DNA of 64,000 bases from Pseudothermotoga_B sp051235805. Its GTDB lineage: Bacteria; Thermotogota; Thermotogae; Thermotogales; DSM-5069. The notes beneath the pieces are model-generated. The model was not told the DNA's origin. It saw nothing but the letters and a program-made list of their open reading frames with translations, and made no database searches. Positions 8,894-17,426 of this stretch are shown here, piece after piece; within the stretch, counting starts at the first letter, position 1, and every line of letters starts with the position of its first letter. The DNA lies in NCBI RefSeq assembly GCF_051235805.1, contig NZ_JBPNXV010000001.1, positions 1,971,186 through 2,035,185 of the forward strand, given 5' to 3'. Both the position numbers and the translations under genes were made by a program.

Positions 8894-9255
8894 TCATCGG
8901 AGGAAACTTATCGCAGCATGGATATTGCCTCCCAGAATTGCGACAGCGGTATTAATCGCTGAGTTTAAATCTCTGTCCATTTGATTACCACAAACAGGAC
9001 ATTTCTACGCCCTGTCGTATAGTGTTAACCCTTCATGCTTGTACCTACAAGCTAAGCATGTTCTGGATGTTAGTATGTATCTATCCAACATAAACGCTGG
9101 AGTTCAAAGATTTTGAAAATTTTTGCTGTGCCAACCAGATATGTTGTCGTCTTGGTAGTATACTCCACTGCACTGTATCTGTACAAAATCGAACATACCT
9201 TGTTGACTACATCGGTACGTATGTTCTTCAGCCGTTCGTATTCACATTCTGCTTC
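8894..9255 (-). pseudogene. tnpB C-terminal remnant
   Basis: Read on the minus strand, the segment starts inside the end of ygiQ with EYERLKNIRTDVVNKVC, continues after a frameshift as YYQDDNISGWHSKNFQNL, and then gives RTCLACRYKHEGLTLYDR. It ends with KCPVCGNQMDRDLNSAIN before a TGA at 8894-8896. CxxC ... CPxCG with DRDLNSAIN is the zinc ribbon and last catalytic Asp region of TnpB. A tryptophan codon is now TAG and there is a stop after QNL, so it is dead. It is 5'-truncated at the ygiQ junction and differs from the copies at 4.1-5.2 kb. Confidence 0.75.
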
Positions 9256-10919
9256 ATCTTGTTTCTGTGCTTGAGAGATCTTTCTACAAAGACTTCTTCA
9301 CCGGTGATTGGGTCTATGCCAGTATAATACATCGCAGTGCTCAGCGTACCAGGAGAAGGTGTGAAGATTTGAATCTGCTGTGGGTGATAGCCAAGATTTC
9401 TTTGAATGAACTTTTTAAGGTAATCGTTCTCGTGCATCGACTCACCGGGGTGTGCGACAATGAAATAACCTATCACATACCTTTTCTTGCTCAAAGTCTT
9501 CGAAAGACTTTCGAACCTTCGTTTGAACTCAAGAAAAAGTTCAGCAGGAGGCTTTCTCATCAGTTTGAGCACCTTGGGATGTGCGTGTTCTGGAGCAAGT
9601 TTCAGTTGTCCTGGTGTGAAATCGACCAGTTTTTTTATGATTCTGTCTGCATCTTTGTCCATCAAGATCAAATCGTGTCTTATACCGGATGAAACAAACA
9701 AATGCTTCACACCTTCTACAGATTTGACCTTTTCAAGCAGTTCAAGGTAATCTTCGTGAGTTACCTTAGCGTTTTCACACACCGCTGGGTGAAGACAGAA
9801 CTTCTTACACTGCCCTTGGGTTTCTCTTCTTTGGCACTTTGAATTGTACATATTCGCCGTTGGTCCACCGACATCTGAGATGGTTCCGCGAAAGTCAGGG
9901 TGTTTCGTGAGCATTTTTGCTTCCTCAATGATTGAATCGATGCTTCGTGAAAGTACATGTGTCGTTTGATGGTGTGTGAGTGCACAGAAACTACACATTC
10001 CATAACAACCTCTCACAGCAGTGATGGAAAATTGAATCATCTCTAATGCAGGGACAGTTCCCATTCTTGCGTAGTATGGGTGAGTTCTTCTTTCAAAGTC
10101 CAGTAAGTAAAGTCTGTCGAGTTCTTCCTGCTCAAGTGGCAATTGTGGTGGATTTTGAACTACATAGCGATTGTCCTGTTTCTGATAGATCAAAACATTT
10201 CGATACGGATCAGTCCAAAACTGTAAGAGCGCTGTTGCTTTAGCATACTTGCTTTTATCTTGCGATATTTCTTCAAAACTTGGTAGCTCTATGCCATTTT
10301 CTGGTCTCTGCGATGTCCAAAATACCGTGCCCGGAATGCCATGGCAAGAGGTAATATCTTTTGTTTTCTCCAAAGTTTGCGCGATTTGAAGAACAGCTTT
10401 CTCTGCCATACCGTAGACGAGAAGATCGGCTTTGGCGTCGAGCAAGATAGACTTTCTGAGCGTGTCAGACCACCAATCGTACTGTGCAAATCGTCTTAAG
10501 CTCGCCTCAAGACCACCCAAGACAATCGGGACTTTTGGGAAAAATCTTCGTACTAAATTCGAGTAGACTATCACAGCTCGGTCTGGTCTCTTACCTCCAA
10601 TACCTCCAGGTGAGTAGTCATCTGTCTTTCTTTTCTTCATTGAAGCTGTGTAGTTGGCAACCATTGAATCAACGTTGCCACCACTGATACCAAAAAATAG
10701 CCTTGGTCTTCCCAAACGTGTGATATCTTCACCACTATGCCAATCAGGCTGTGCTATGACACCGACTCTGTAACCTTTCGAGAGTAAATAGTGCCCTATC
10801 AGCGCGACACCAAAAGATGGGTGATCAACATAAGCATCACCTGTAACGAGTATCACATCGAGTTCTTTCCAACCAAGTCTTTCAACTTCTTCAACAGTTG
10901 TCGGCAGAAACATATTCAC
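9228..10919 (-). CDS. ygiQ: YgiQ family radical SAM protein
   Basis: A 563-residue UPF0313 protein. The N-terminal part resembles a B12-binding-like domain (GDAYVDHPSFGVALIGHYL). The radical SAM core carries CYGMCSFCALTHHQ near residue 310, the CxxxCxxC ligands of the 4Fe-4S cluster. The C-terminal segment IGYFIVAHPGES is typical of YgiQ. Its biochemical role is unknown; the family is widespread. The final residues after HRNKMKQ (NVNTNG) do not look native. They run into the tnpB remnant, so the extreme C-terminus has probably been replaced by the insertion. The core is intact and the gene may still work. It is divergent from the LacI regulator gene. Confidence 0.85.
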   Translation of the reverse strand: MNMFLPTTVEEVERLGWKELDVILVTGDAYVDHPSFGVALIGHYLLSKGYRVGVIAQPDWHSGEDITRLGRPRLFFGISGGNVDSMVANYTASMKKRKTDDYSPGGIGGKRPDRAVIVYSNLVRRFFPKVPIVLGGLEASLRRFAQYDWWSDTLRKSILLDAKADLLVYGMAEKAVLQIAQTLEKTKDITSCHGIPGTVFWTSQRPENGIELPSFEEISQDKSKYAKATALLQFWTDPYRNVLIYQKQDNRYVVQNPPQLPLEQEELDRLYLLDFERRTHPYYARMGTVPALEMIQFSITAVRGCYGMCSFCALTHHQTTHVLSRSIDSIIEEAKMLTKHPDFRGTISDVGGPTANMYNSKCQRRETQGQCKKFCLHPAVCENAKVTHEDYLELLEKVKSVEGVKHLFVSSGIRHDLILMDKDADRIIKKLVDFTPGQLKLAPEHAHPKVLKLMRKPPAELFLEFKRRFESLSKTLSKKRYVIGYFIVAHPGESMHENDYLKKFIQRNLGYHPQQIQIFTPSPGTLSTAMYYTGIDPITGEEVFVERSLKHRNKMKQNVNTNG

Positions 10920-11124
10920 TGAGAATATTATCAGATCTCAACAAAACTGTGAAGCGAACTGTGAATGCATTCAAACAGTTACTCGTGCAAACAGTGATAC
11001 TTTCAAAAGTATGTAAACCTCCTGGTGGTTTCACAGTCTGTGTGTTAACGAAAATCGAACCAGGGGGATTCAGAAATGAAAACAAAAGATAAGGGAAGAT
11101 AATTGCAAAAAACAAGAGATAAAT

Positions 11125-11143
11125 TGAGAATCAGTATTATTCT
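11125..11143. promoter_or_regulatory. Fur/PerR-like inverted repeat in the ygiQ-lacI intergenic region
   Basis: GAGAATCAGTATTATTCTC is a 19-bp imperfect palindrome within a perfect TTGAGAAT / ATTCTCAA inverted repeat (11123-11145). A further half site (ATTCTCA) follows near 11167. The pattern resembles Fur-family operators, but no regulator is encoded nearby and it could equally be a transcript hairpin. The rest of 10920-11237 shows no gene. A weak TTGACT at 11199-11204 is the best -35 candidate for the LacI gene. Confidence 0.35.
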
Positions 11144-11237
11144 CAAGCCTAATGCCTAAGAATCAATTCTCAGGACGATCTTTACGGAAAGTTCGATATT
11201 GACTCTGTTGGCATCTAAGTGCAAGATTGTATCAGGT

Positions 11238-11264
11238 TTGAAAACGTTTTCAAAAACGTTTTCA
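11238..11264. promoter_or_regulatory. Double LacI-family operator
   Basis: TTGAAAACGTTTTCAA (11238-11253) is a perfect palindrome with the central CG typical of LacI/PurR-type operators. A second, overlapping copy CAAAAACGTTTTCA (11251-11264) follows with centres 16 bp apart. They lie just upstream of the LacI-family start at 11285, so autoregulation of this gene and the following sugar operon is the simple reading. Confidence 0.75.
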
Positions 11265-11284
11265 AAAAGGGAGTGCTAAAAATC

Positions 11285-12301
11285 TTGAAAAATAAGCTGG
11301 AAAACGGCTCATCAAATATCAAAAGCGTTGCTCAGATAGCTGGTGTTTCCATCTCTACGGTTTCAAGGGTCATAAACAAACCAGAAAGTGTGAGTGAAGA
11401 ACTGAGAAATAGGGTGAGAAGAGCGATTCAGGAGCTTGGATATCAACCCAACCAAGTTGCTCGTAGTTTGAGGACTGGTTCGACAAGATTGATAGGCTTT
11501 ATCATTCCAGACATAACAAACCCCGCTTTTCTAATGATGGTGAAAGGTGCGGAGGATTTCTTGAAAAGAAAAGGTTACACCTTCATGGTGTGTGGAACAG
11601 ATCACAACGTCCGTGAGGAAATCAAATTGCTTAAAGCACTTCTATCCCAAAATGTTGACGCAATGATCGTCACTTGTTCTGGTGGGCAGAACTCAGATTT
11701 TTCACGATTAGTAAATTCCACAAAGATAAAACTGGTCTTCATGGATCGACGTTACGAAGATTTGAACGTTCCATACGTAGGTGTCGATAACACGGCTGGT
11801 GTGGAAAGGATCACAGATTATTTGATTGAGACCGGGCACAGATCGCTTGTTTATCTGAGCGGTGAACGAAATACTTCGAGCGCTAAGGAAAGACTACGCG
11901 GTTTCATAAACAGCGTTAAAAAGCACCGTATAGAAGATTTTCAGGTACTGTATGGAAAATTTACCTTTGAGAGTGGGTACGAACTTGTGAAAAGGCTCAA
12001 GAAAATTCCTCAGGCAGTAGTCGGTGGTAACGATTTGGTCGCGCTTGGTGCCATCGAGGCACTCACGGAAATGGGACATTCTGTTCCAGAAGATGTCAGC
12101 GTGGTTGGTTTCGATGACATGTTTTACAGTAAGTATTCCAAACCTGCTTTGACGACGGTGAGACAACCCATATATCAAATGGGATACACTGCCGGTAAGA
12201 TACTATACCAAATTCTCACTAAAGGCAGTGTCAGGAAACACTCTACGATACTTCAGACAGATATAGTTTTGAGAGAAACTGCTAAGCCAAGGAACAATTA
12301 A
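11285..12301 (+). CDS. LacI-family transcriptional regulator of the sugar operon (RbsR-like)
   Basis: A DNA-binding repressor of about 338 residues. The N-terminal helix-turn-helix is SVAQIAGVSISTVSRVIN, followed by the hinge PNQVARSLR and a periplasmic-binding-protein-like effector domain ending VVGFDDMFYSKYSKPALTTV. The open frame extends to GTG 11219, but that would place the operator inside the gene. TTG 11285 (or GTG 11273), after AAGGGAG at 11267-11273, gives a normal LacI N-terminus. The double palindrome upstream suggests autoregulation. Position directly before the binding-protein gene makes it the local regulator; the effector is presumably the transported sugar or its phosphate. 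Confidence 0.85.
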   Translation: MKNKLENGSSNIKSVAQIAGVSISTVSRVINKPESVSEELRNRVRRAIQELGYQPNQVARSLRTGSTRLIGFIIPDITNPAFLMMVKGAEDFLKRKGYTFMVCGTDHNVREEIKLLKALLSQNVDAMIVTCSGGQNSDFSRLVNSTKIKLVFMDRRYEDLNVPYVGVDNTAGVERITDYLIETGHRSLVYLSGERNTSSAKERLRGFINSVKKHRIEDFQVLYGKFTFESGYELVKRLKKIPQAVVGGNDLVALGAIEALTEMGHSVPEDVSVVGFDDMFYSKYSKPALTTVRQPIYQMGYTAGKILYQILTKGSVRKHSTILQTDIVLRETAKPRNN

Positions 12302-12317
12302 CCCCAGGAGGGGTTAA
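12298..12317 (+). terminator. Hairpin between regulator and binding-protein gene
   Basis: TTAACCCC, AGGA, GGGGTTAA is a perfect 8-bp stem spanning the regulator stop codon. No T-tract follows, so it is more likely a partial terminator or an mRNA processing/stability element separating low regulator from high binding-protein expression. Confidence 0.5.
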
Positions 12318-12339
12318 AACTCAAGGTGGAGGTGGTTTT

Positions 12340-13287
12340 ATGAGAAAGTTTCTCACTGTTGTGGTTGCTGTGGCAATTCTCGTAGTTGGATTCACTGTTT
12401 TTGCCGAAACAAAGGGGAAGATCGCAGTTGTGATTTCCACCCTCAACAATCCGTGGTTTGTTGTGCTTGCAGATGCCGCCAAACTGAGGGCTCAAGAGCT
12501 GGGTTATGAAGTCACCGTTTTTGACTCTCAGAACGATACAGCCAAAGAATCATCACACTTCGACACGATAATAGCCGCAGGTTTTAAGGCTATACTCTTC
12601 AACCCGACAGACGCCGATGGATCAATTGCGAACGTACGCCGCGCAAAAGATGCAGGCATACCAGTTTTTTGCATCGACAGAGGCATCAACGCAAGAGGTA
12701 TTGCTGTCTCGCAGATCTACTCTGACAACTACTATGGTGGAGTTCTCATGGGCGAGTATTTCGTTAAGTTCATGAAAGAAAAGGTCAAAGCAGACAAAAT
12801 ACCTTACGCTGAACTGCTTGGTATACTCAGTGCACAACCTACTTGGGACAGGTCAAATGGTTTCCACTCAGTTGTTGACAAATACAAAGAGTTCACCATG
12901 GTAGCCCAGCAGTCTGCAGAATTCGACAGAGACACCGGGTTCAAGGTCACAGAACAAATACTGCAAGGTCATCCAGAGATTAAAGCAATATGGTGTGGAA
13001 ACGATGCGATGGCACTTGGTGCTCTGATGGCTGTTGAAGCTGCGGGCAGAAAAGATATCTTCATATTTGGTTTTGACGGCGCAGAAGATGTTATCTATGC
13101 GATCAACGAAGGAAGACTGATCGTTGCGACAGTGATGCAATTCCCGAAATTGATGTCCAGGCTTGCCGCAGAATGGGCAGACCAGTATCTGAGAGGCGAA
13201 AGACAATTTCCAGAGATTGTTCCTGTCACCGTTGAATTGGTGAGCCGAGAAAACATCGATAAGTACGCACCGTATGGTCGTAAGTGA
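12340..13287 (+). CDS. rbsB: Sugar ABC transporter periplasmic binding protein (RbsB type)
   Basis: A 315-residue secreted protein with a signal peptide of about 22 residues (hydrophobic VVVAVAILVVGFTVFA). The mature part is a type I periplasmic binding protein: KGKIAVVISTLNNPWFVVLA, FDSQNDTAKES, FNPTDADGS, then IWCGNDAMALGA and IFGFDGAEDV. It captures a sugar, probably ribose or another pentose, for the RbsA/RbsC-like subunits encoded next. The homologue in the same gene order in T. maritima is a known ribose-binding protein. The start follows AAGGTGGAGGTGG. A GC-rich hairpin closes the gene. Confidence 0.85.
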   Translation: MRKFLTVVVAVAILVVGFTVFAETKGKIAVVISTLNNPWFVVLADAAKLRAQELGYEVTVFDSQNDTAKESSHFDTIIAAGFKAILFNPTDADGSIANVRRAKDAGIPVFCIDRGINARGIAVSQIYSDNYYGGVLMGEYFVKFMKEKVKADKIPYAELLGILSAQPTWDRSNGFHSVVDKYKEFTMVAQQSAEFDRDTGFKVTEQILQGHPEIKAIWCGNDAMALGALMAVEAAGRKDIFIFGFDGAEDVIYAINEGRLIVATVMQFPKLMSRLAAEWADQYLRGERQFPEIVPVTVELVSRENIDKYAPYGRK

Positions 13288-13295
13288 TCTTTTTT

Positions 13296-13316
13296 CCCCG
13301 GGCTCTTTGCCCGGGG
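13296..13316 (+). terminator. Intra-operon GC hairpin after the binding-protein gene
   Basis: CCCCGGGC, TCTTT, GCCCGGGG is a perfect 8-bp stem placed between the binding-protein stop and the next start. There is no T-run after it, so it more likely protects the 3' end of a binding-protein mRNA or attenuates read-through. Confidence 0.6.
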
Positions 13317-13334
13317 CTTTGGGGAGGCATCTAC

Positions 13335-13976
13335 GTGCGAAAAAAGATTATCCTTTTGTCACTTGCAGTCATCGTAGCGGTGCTGATCAACAGATCTTGT
13401 AAGATTGTTCCTATAGACCAAGTTAGAAAGACATTTGATCCTAAAAGCTATGCACAAAATGTCTGGCTTAAACTTCAGACTCAACTCGCGAACCTCTCAA
13501 AAGCCGACTCCTACGAAGTACTTGAGCTGCTGAACTTAAATCCAGAGGAAGCTCACCAGAAATATGCCAAGATTGTGGGTATCTCCAACTATAGATACTA
13601 CATCGTTGAAGGTTCAGGTCGTGTCGTTTCATTCAACGAAGATGGAATACTTATACAAATAAGAGAAGAGGCAAAACAACCTGAGTTTTACATAACAAGG
13701 CGTGTCTTTGGTAACACAATAGTGATGGCCACAGGAATAATCAAAATGGAGGATTTTGACAGAATAATGGACTTTAACCTTGTCTCTACGGCTCTCAACG
13801 ACATAGTGAGCGAGGAAGTTGCGACACCTTTTATCGAATCTATGAGAGAAAAAGCCAGCACCTCTGATTTGATGGTCAAATTCATAGGACTTTTCAATCT
13901 TCTTCGTGATGACCCAGTCAGATATCCAATATCAGTCATTCCATTGAAGCTTGAGTTGAGTCAAGGAGGTTACTGA
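13335..13976 (+). CDS. DUF2291 family envelope protein of ribose-type ABC operons
   Basis: About 213 residues with an N-terminal hydrophobic segment (IILLSLAVIVAVLI) followed by NRSC, a weak lipobox, so it is an exported or lipid-anchored protein. It matches DUF2291, usually found between RbsB and RbsA genes; its function is unknown. The frame is open from 13284, but GTG 13335 after GGGGAGG (13321-13327) starts exactly at the signal segment, and the earlier start would translate the hairpin. It ends directly before the ATG of the ATPase gene, so the two are coupled. Confidence 0.75.
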   Translation: MRKKIILLSLAVIVAVLINRSCKIVPIDQVRKTFDPKSYAQNVWLKLQTQLANLSKADSYEVLELLNLNPEEAHQKYAKIVGISNYRYYIVEGSGRVVSFNEDGILIQIREEAKQPEFYITRRVFGNTIVMATGIIKMEDFDRIMDFNLVSTALNDIVSEEVATPFIESMREKASTSDLMVKFIGLFNLLRDDPVRYPISVIPLKLELSQGGY

Positions 13977-15536
13977 ATGAGTGAAAACACCCCTGTTCTT
14001 GAAGCAAAGAATCTGACCAAGGTTTTTCCAGGTGTCATAGCGGTAAACGATGTTTCATTGTCGATTCAGAGAGGAATGGTCACAGCAATAGTTGGGGAAA
14101 ACGGTGCAGGTAAATCAACCCTTATGAAAATCTTTGCCGGAGTTTACTCTGATTACACGGGGAAGGTTCTTCTCGAAGGCAGAGAGGTTCGTTTTAAAAA
14201 TCCACGTGAAGCAATTGATTCCAGCATATTCTTGATCCCGCAAGAGCTCGATTTAGTGCCAAATCTCACAATCGCTGAGAACATATGGCTTGGTAGAGAG
14301 CCGCTGAATTTCTGGGGTTTCGTTGACTACAAAAAGCTCTTTAGAGAATCAAAGAACGTCTTAACGAGAGTCCGACTCAATGTGGACCCAAAGAAAAAGG
14401 TAGAAGAACTCAGCACGGGACAACAACAATTGGTTGCCATAGCAAAATCTTTTTTGAGCAAAGCGAAGATCATCATAATGGATGAACCTACTTCAGCAAT
14501 AAGTGAGAAAGAAATAGAAAATCTTTTTGAGATAATCAGAGATCTTCAGAGTAACGGTACCTCGATTCTCTACATATCGCACAAACTGGACGAGGTATTT
14601 TCAATCGCTCAAAGAATTGTAGTAATGCGAGACGGCAAAGTGGTGGCAGAAGGTAGGACAGACCAATTCAGTTATGATGACGTGGTCAGATTGATGGTTG
14701 GAAGAAGCATCGACAAATTCTTCGTACGGGAAAAGTGTCAGATAGGTGATGAGATTCTCAGAGTGGAGAATCTCTCCGCAGTAGATGAGAGAGGTAAGAC
14801 TATCGTTGACAACGTCTCTTTTTCTGTTCGCAAAGGCGAAATCTTGGGGATCTATGGACTGATCGGTGCTGGTAGAACAGAGACCATGGAGGCTCTGTTC
14901 GGGTTTTATTCTCAAGCACGCGTGACAGGAAGGATTTTCATCGACGGCAGATTAGTATCGATTAAAAAGACTTCAGACGCGATAAAGTCAGGTCTTGGAT
15001 ACGTGCCCGAGGATAGAAAGCTCTCTGGGTTGATCCTTCAAATGACTGTTCTTCACAATATGAGTTTACCAGGTCTGAGATACGCCTCAAAGCTGGGATT
15101 TATAAATCGTACAGCTGAAAAGAACATGGCAACTGATTATGTGAGAAAACTCAACATAAAAACACCCTCGGTCAATCAAATCGTGGAAAACCTGAGTGGT
15201 GGAAATCAACAAAAAGTTGTCTTGGCAAAATGGTTGTCTCTCAAACCAAAAGTAATTCTGCTGGACGAGCCAACACGAGGAATAGACGTCAATGCGAAGG
15301 CAGAGATTTACGGTTTAATAAATGATCTCGCAAAATCGGGTGTAGGGGTAGTCTTAGTTTCATCTGAGCTCCCAGAGGTCATGGCGATGTCTGACAGGAT
15401 ACTCGTGATGTCCGAAGGAAAAAAGACCGCTGAATTCTTGCGTGAAGATGTCACAGAGGAAAAACTCCTTAAAGCGGCAATTCCGAAAAGTTTCAGACCG
15501 GTGAAGACAAATGCGGAAGGAGTGAACAATAGATGA
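13977..15536 (+). CDS. rbsA: Sugar ABC transporter ATP-binding protein, duplicated (RbsA type)
   Basis: A 519-residue cytoplasmic ATPase with two ABC domains in tandem. Domain 1 has Walker A GENGAGKST near residue 39, signature LSTGQQQ and Walker B IIIMDEP. Domain 2 (from about residue 260) has the degenerate Walker A GLIGAGRTE, signature LSGGNQQK and VILLDEPTRG. The altered second P-loop is normal for this family, so one site probably hydrolyses ATP. It powers uptake through the next gene's permease, whose ATG overlaps this stop by four bases. Confidence 0.93.
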   Translation: MSENTPVLEAKNLTKVFPGVIAVNDVSLSIQRGMVTAIVGENGAGKSTLMKIFAGVYSDYTGKVLLEGREVRFKNPREAIDSSIFLIPQELDLVPNLTIAENIWLGREPLNFWGFVDYKKLFRESKNVLTRVRLNVDPKKKVEELSTGQQQLVAIAKSFLSKAKIIIMDEPTSAISEKEIENLFEIIRDLQSNGTSILYISHKLDEVFSIAQRIVVMRDGKVVAEGRTDQFSYDDVVRLMVGRSIDKFFVREKCQIGDEILRVENLSAVDERGKTIVDNVSFSVRKGEILGIYGLIGAGRTETMEALFGFYSQARVTGRIFIDGRLVSIKKTSDAIKSGLGYVPEDRKLSGLILQMTVLHNMSLPGLRYASKLGFINRTAEKNMATDYVRKLNIKTPSVNQIVENLSGGNQQKVVLAKWLSLKPKVILLDEPTRGIDVNAKAEIYGLINDLAKSGVGVVLVSSELPEVMAMSDRILVMSEGKKTAEFLREDVTEEKLLKAAIPKSFRPVKTNAEGVNNR

Positions 15537-16585
15537 CTGCACATCCAGAGAATGAGAAAGGCACTCAGAACGTTGAGATCACACAGAGTACACATCTTTT
15601 GAAAGAGGAAAAGAAACAAAAGATGGGCTTGAGAACTCTTGCGAAATACCAGTCTTTGATCATCTTGTTTGGTCTTTTCTTACTCTTTGCACTCCTGAGC
15701 AATCGCTTTTTAACGGTTGGCAATCTGTGGACAATCTTGCGCCAAACAGCTGTTAATTTGTGCATAGCAGTAGGCATGACCTATGTCATTCTTGCAGGTG
15801 GCATAGACCTGTCGGTCGGTTCCATCTTAGGTTTTGCCGGAGCAGTGACAGCAAGACTGTTGAAATACGGTTTTACTTTCGCGATCTTTGGTGTCGTACT
15901 TCAGTTTGGTGTCGTTGGTGCTTCTCTCATTGGAATACTCGTTGGCTTGGCAATCGGTTGGTTGAATGGAGCCATCATAACATTTTTCAATGTGCCGCCT
16001 TTTGTAGCAACCCTTGGCACTATGACTGCAGTCAGAGGTTTTATAATGCTTTGGACCAAAGGCTATCCGATCACCAAACTGGGTGAGACATTCAATACGA
16101 TTGGTTCAGGTTGGCTGCTGGGAATCCCCGTACCGGTCTGGATCGCCGCGATTGTGACAACCCTTGGTTCAATATTTCTCAGATTAACACGCTTTGGTAG
16201 ATACGTCTATGCGGTGGGTGGAAATGAAAAGGCTGCAATCTTATCTGGTGTGAATGCAAGACTGACCAAACTGATAACCTACATGGTCTCGGGTACTTTG
16301 GCTGCAGTTGCAGGATTGATCATCACTTCGAGACTTGACTCCGCTCAGCCAAATGCAGGTCTAATGTATGAACTCGATGCCATTGCTGCTACTGTAATCG
16401 GTGGCGCTTCGCTTTCTGGCGGTAAGGGCGCAATAGAAGGTACACTCATAGGTGCTCTAATCATTGGTGTTCTGAACAATGGCTTGGTGCTCACAGGTGT
16501 TTCACCATTTTGGCAACAGGTTGCAAAAGGGTTCATAATCATAGCCGCTGTTGTGGCTGAAAGGATTGGTAAAGGGCGTGGTTGA
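15533..16585 (+). CDS. rbsC: Sugar ABC transporter permease (RbsC type)
   Basis: A 350-residue integral membrane protein of the BPD_transp_2 family, with a hydrophilic cytoplasmic N-terminus of about 45 residues and then roughly ten hydrophobic helices. AGGIDLSVGS near residue 85 and GRYVYAVGGNEKAA near residue 225 are hallmarks of ribose/xylose/galactose permeases. It forms the channel with the upstream ATPase and binding protein. It is coupled to the transketolase gene, whose ATG begins one base after its stop. Confidence 0.92.
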   Translation: MTAHPENEKGTQNVEITQSTHLLKEEKKQKMGLRTLAKYQSLIILFGLFLLFALLSNRFLTVGNLWTILRQTAVNLCIAVGMTYVILAGGIDLSVGSILGFAGAVTARLLKYGFTFAIFGVVLQFGVVGASLIGILVGLAIGWLNGAIITFFNVPPFVATLGTMTAVRGFIMLWTKGYPITKLGETFNTIGSGWLLGIPVPVWIAAIVTTLGSIFLRLTRFGRYVYAVGGNEKAAILSGVNARLTKLITYMVSGTLAAVAGLIITSRLDSAQPNAGLMYELDAIAATVIGGASLSGGKGAIEGTLIGALIIGVLNNGLVLTGVSPFWQQVAKGFIIIAAVVAERIGKGRG

Positions 16586-16586
16586 A

Positions 16587-17426
16587 ATGTATGATCTACT
16601 GAGTCTGAAGATAAAAGCAGCACAAATAAGAAAGAAACTCCTGCAGATGATCTACCAAGCCAAAACAGGACACACAGGTGGCTCTCTCTCCTGCGTAGAC
16701 ATCTTGGTGAGTCTCTATTTCGGAGTAATGCGAATTGATCCAAAAAACCCACATCTGCCCGACAGAGATCGTTTTGTCATGAGCAAGGGGCACAGCGTCG
16801 AAGCTCTGTACGCAGTACTTGCACAAGCTGGATTTTTCAGCGAAGACGAATTGGGAACTTACTGCGCGTTCAATTCTCGTTTGACTGGGCATCCCACAAC
16901 AAAGGTACCGGGAGTCGAAGTCAATACTGGAGCGCTGGGACACGGTCTGGCTGTTGGAGTTGGAATGGCTTTGGCAGGGAAGATCGATAAGAAGAACTAC
17001 AAAGTCTATGTCTTGATGGGCGACGGAGAGCTCGATGAAGGTTCTGTGTGGGAAGCTGCTCAGGTAGCGGCACACTATAAACTTGATAACCTGATCGCCA
17101 TTGTGGATAGAAACAAGCTACAGATAAGCGGATTTACTGAAGAAGTAGTGAGACTTGAAAATCTGGAGAAAAAGTGGGAGTCTTTTGGCTGGAAGGTGTT
17201 GCAGGTTGACGGCCATGACATTGACGGTTTGATCGACGTGTTCAAGAGCATACCAACGGCTCCATACCTTCCTCATATCGTCATTGCGCACACAGTCAAA
17301 GGCAAGGGGGTTTCTTTCATAGAGAACAAAAAGGAATGGCACCACCATGTTCCCAGCGAAGAAGAACTTCGAAAGGCTATGGAAGAGCTTGATAAAACTC
17401 TACAGGAGCTGAGAAATGATGCCTGA
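16587..17426 (+). CDS. tktA: Transketolase, N-terminal subunit
   Basis: A 279-residue thiamine-pyrophosphate subunit. KTGHTGGSLSCVDILVSLY, MSKGHSVEALYAVL, GALGHGLAVGVGMA and the ThDP/Mg motif MGDGELDEGSVWEAA (to Asn of VDRNK) are all present. It is half of a normal transketolase and works with the next gene product to transfer two-carbon units between ketose and aldose phosphates. The frame opens at 16551 inside rbsC, but ATG 16587 fits the conserved start. It overlaps the C-terminal-subunit gene by 11 bases. The tktA name is generic here; this pair may be specialised for the operon's sugar. Confidence 0.85.
   Translation: MYDLLSLKIKAAQIRKKLLQMIYQAKTGHTGGSLSCVDILVSLYFGVMRIDPKNPHLPDRDRFVMSKGHSVEALYAVLAQAGFFSEDELGTYCAFNSRLTGHPTTKVPGVEVNTGALGHGLAVGVGMALAGKIDKKNYKVYVLMGDGELDEGSVWEAAQVAAHYKLDNLIAIVDRNKLQISGFTEEVVRLENLEKKWESFGWKVLQVDGHDIDGLIDVFKSIPTAPYLPHIVIAHTVKGKGVSFIENKKEWHHHVPSEEELRKAMEELDKTLQELRNDA

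Noticed and set aside
11009..11031. AAACC / GGTTT inverted repeat upstream of the LacI gene as a terminator
   Set aside because: Only five paired bases, no T-tract, and no gene ends there.
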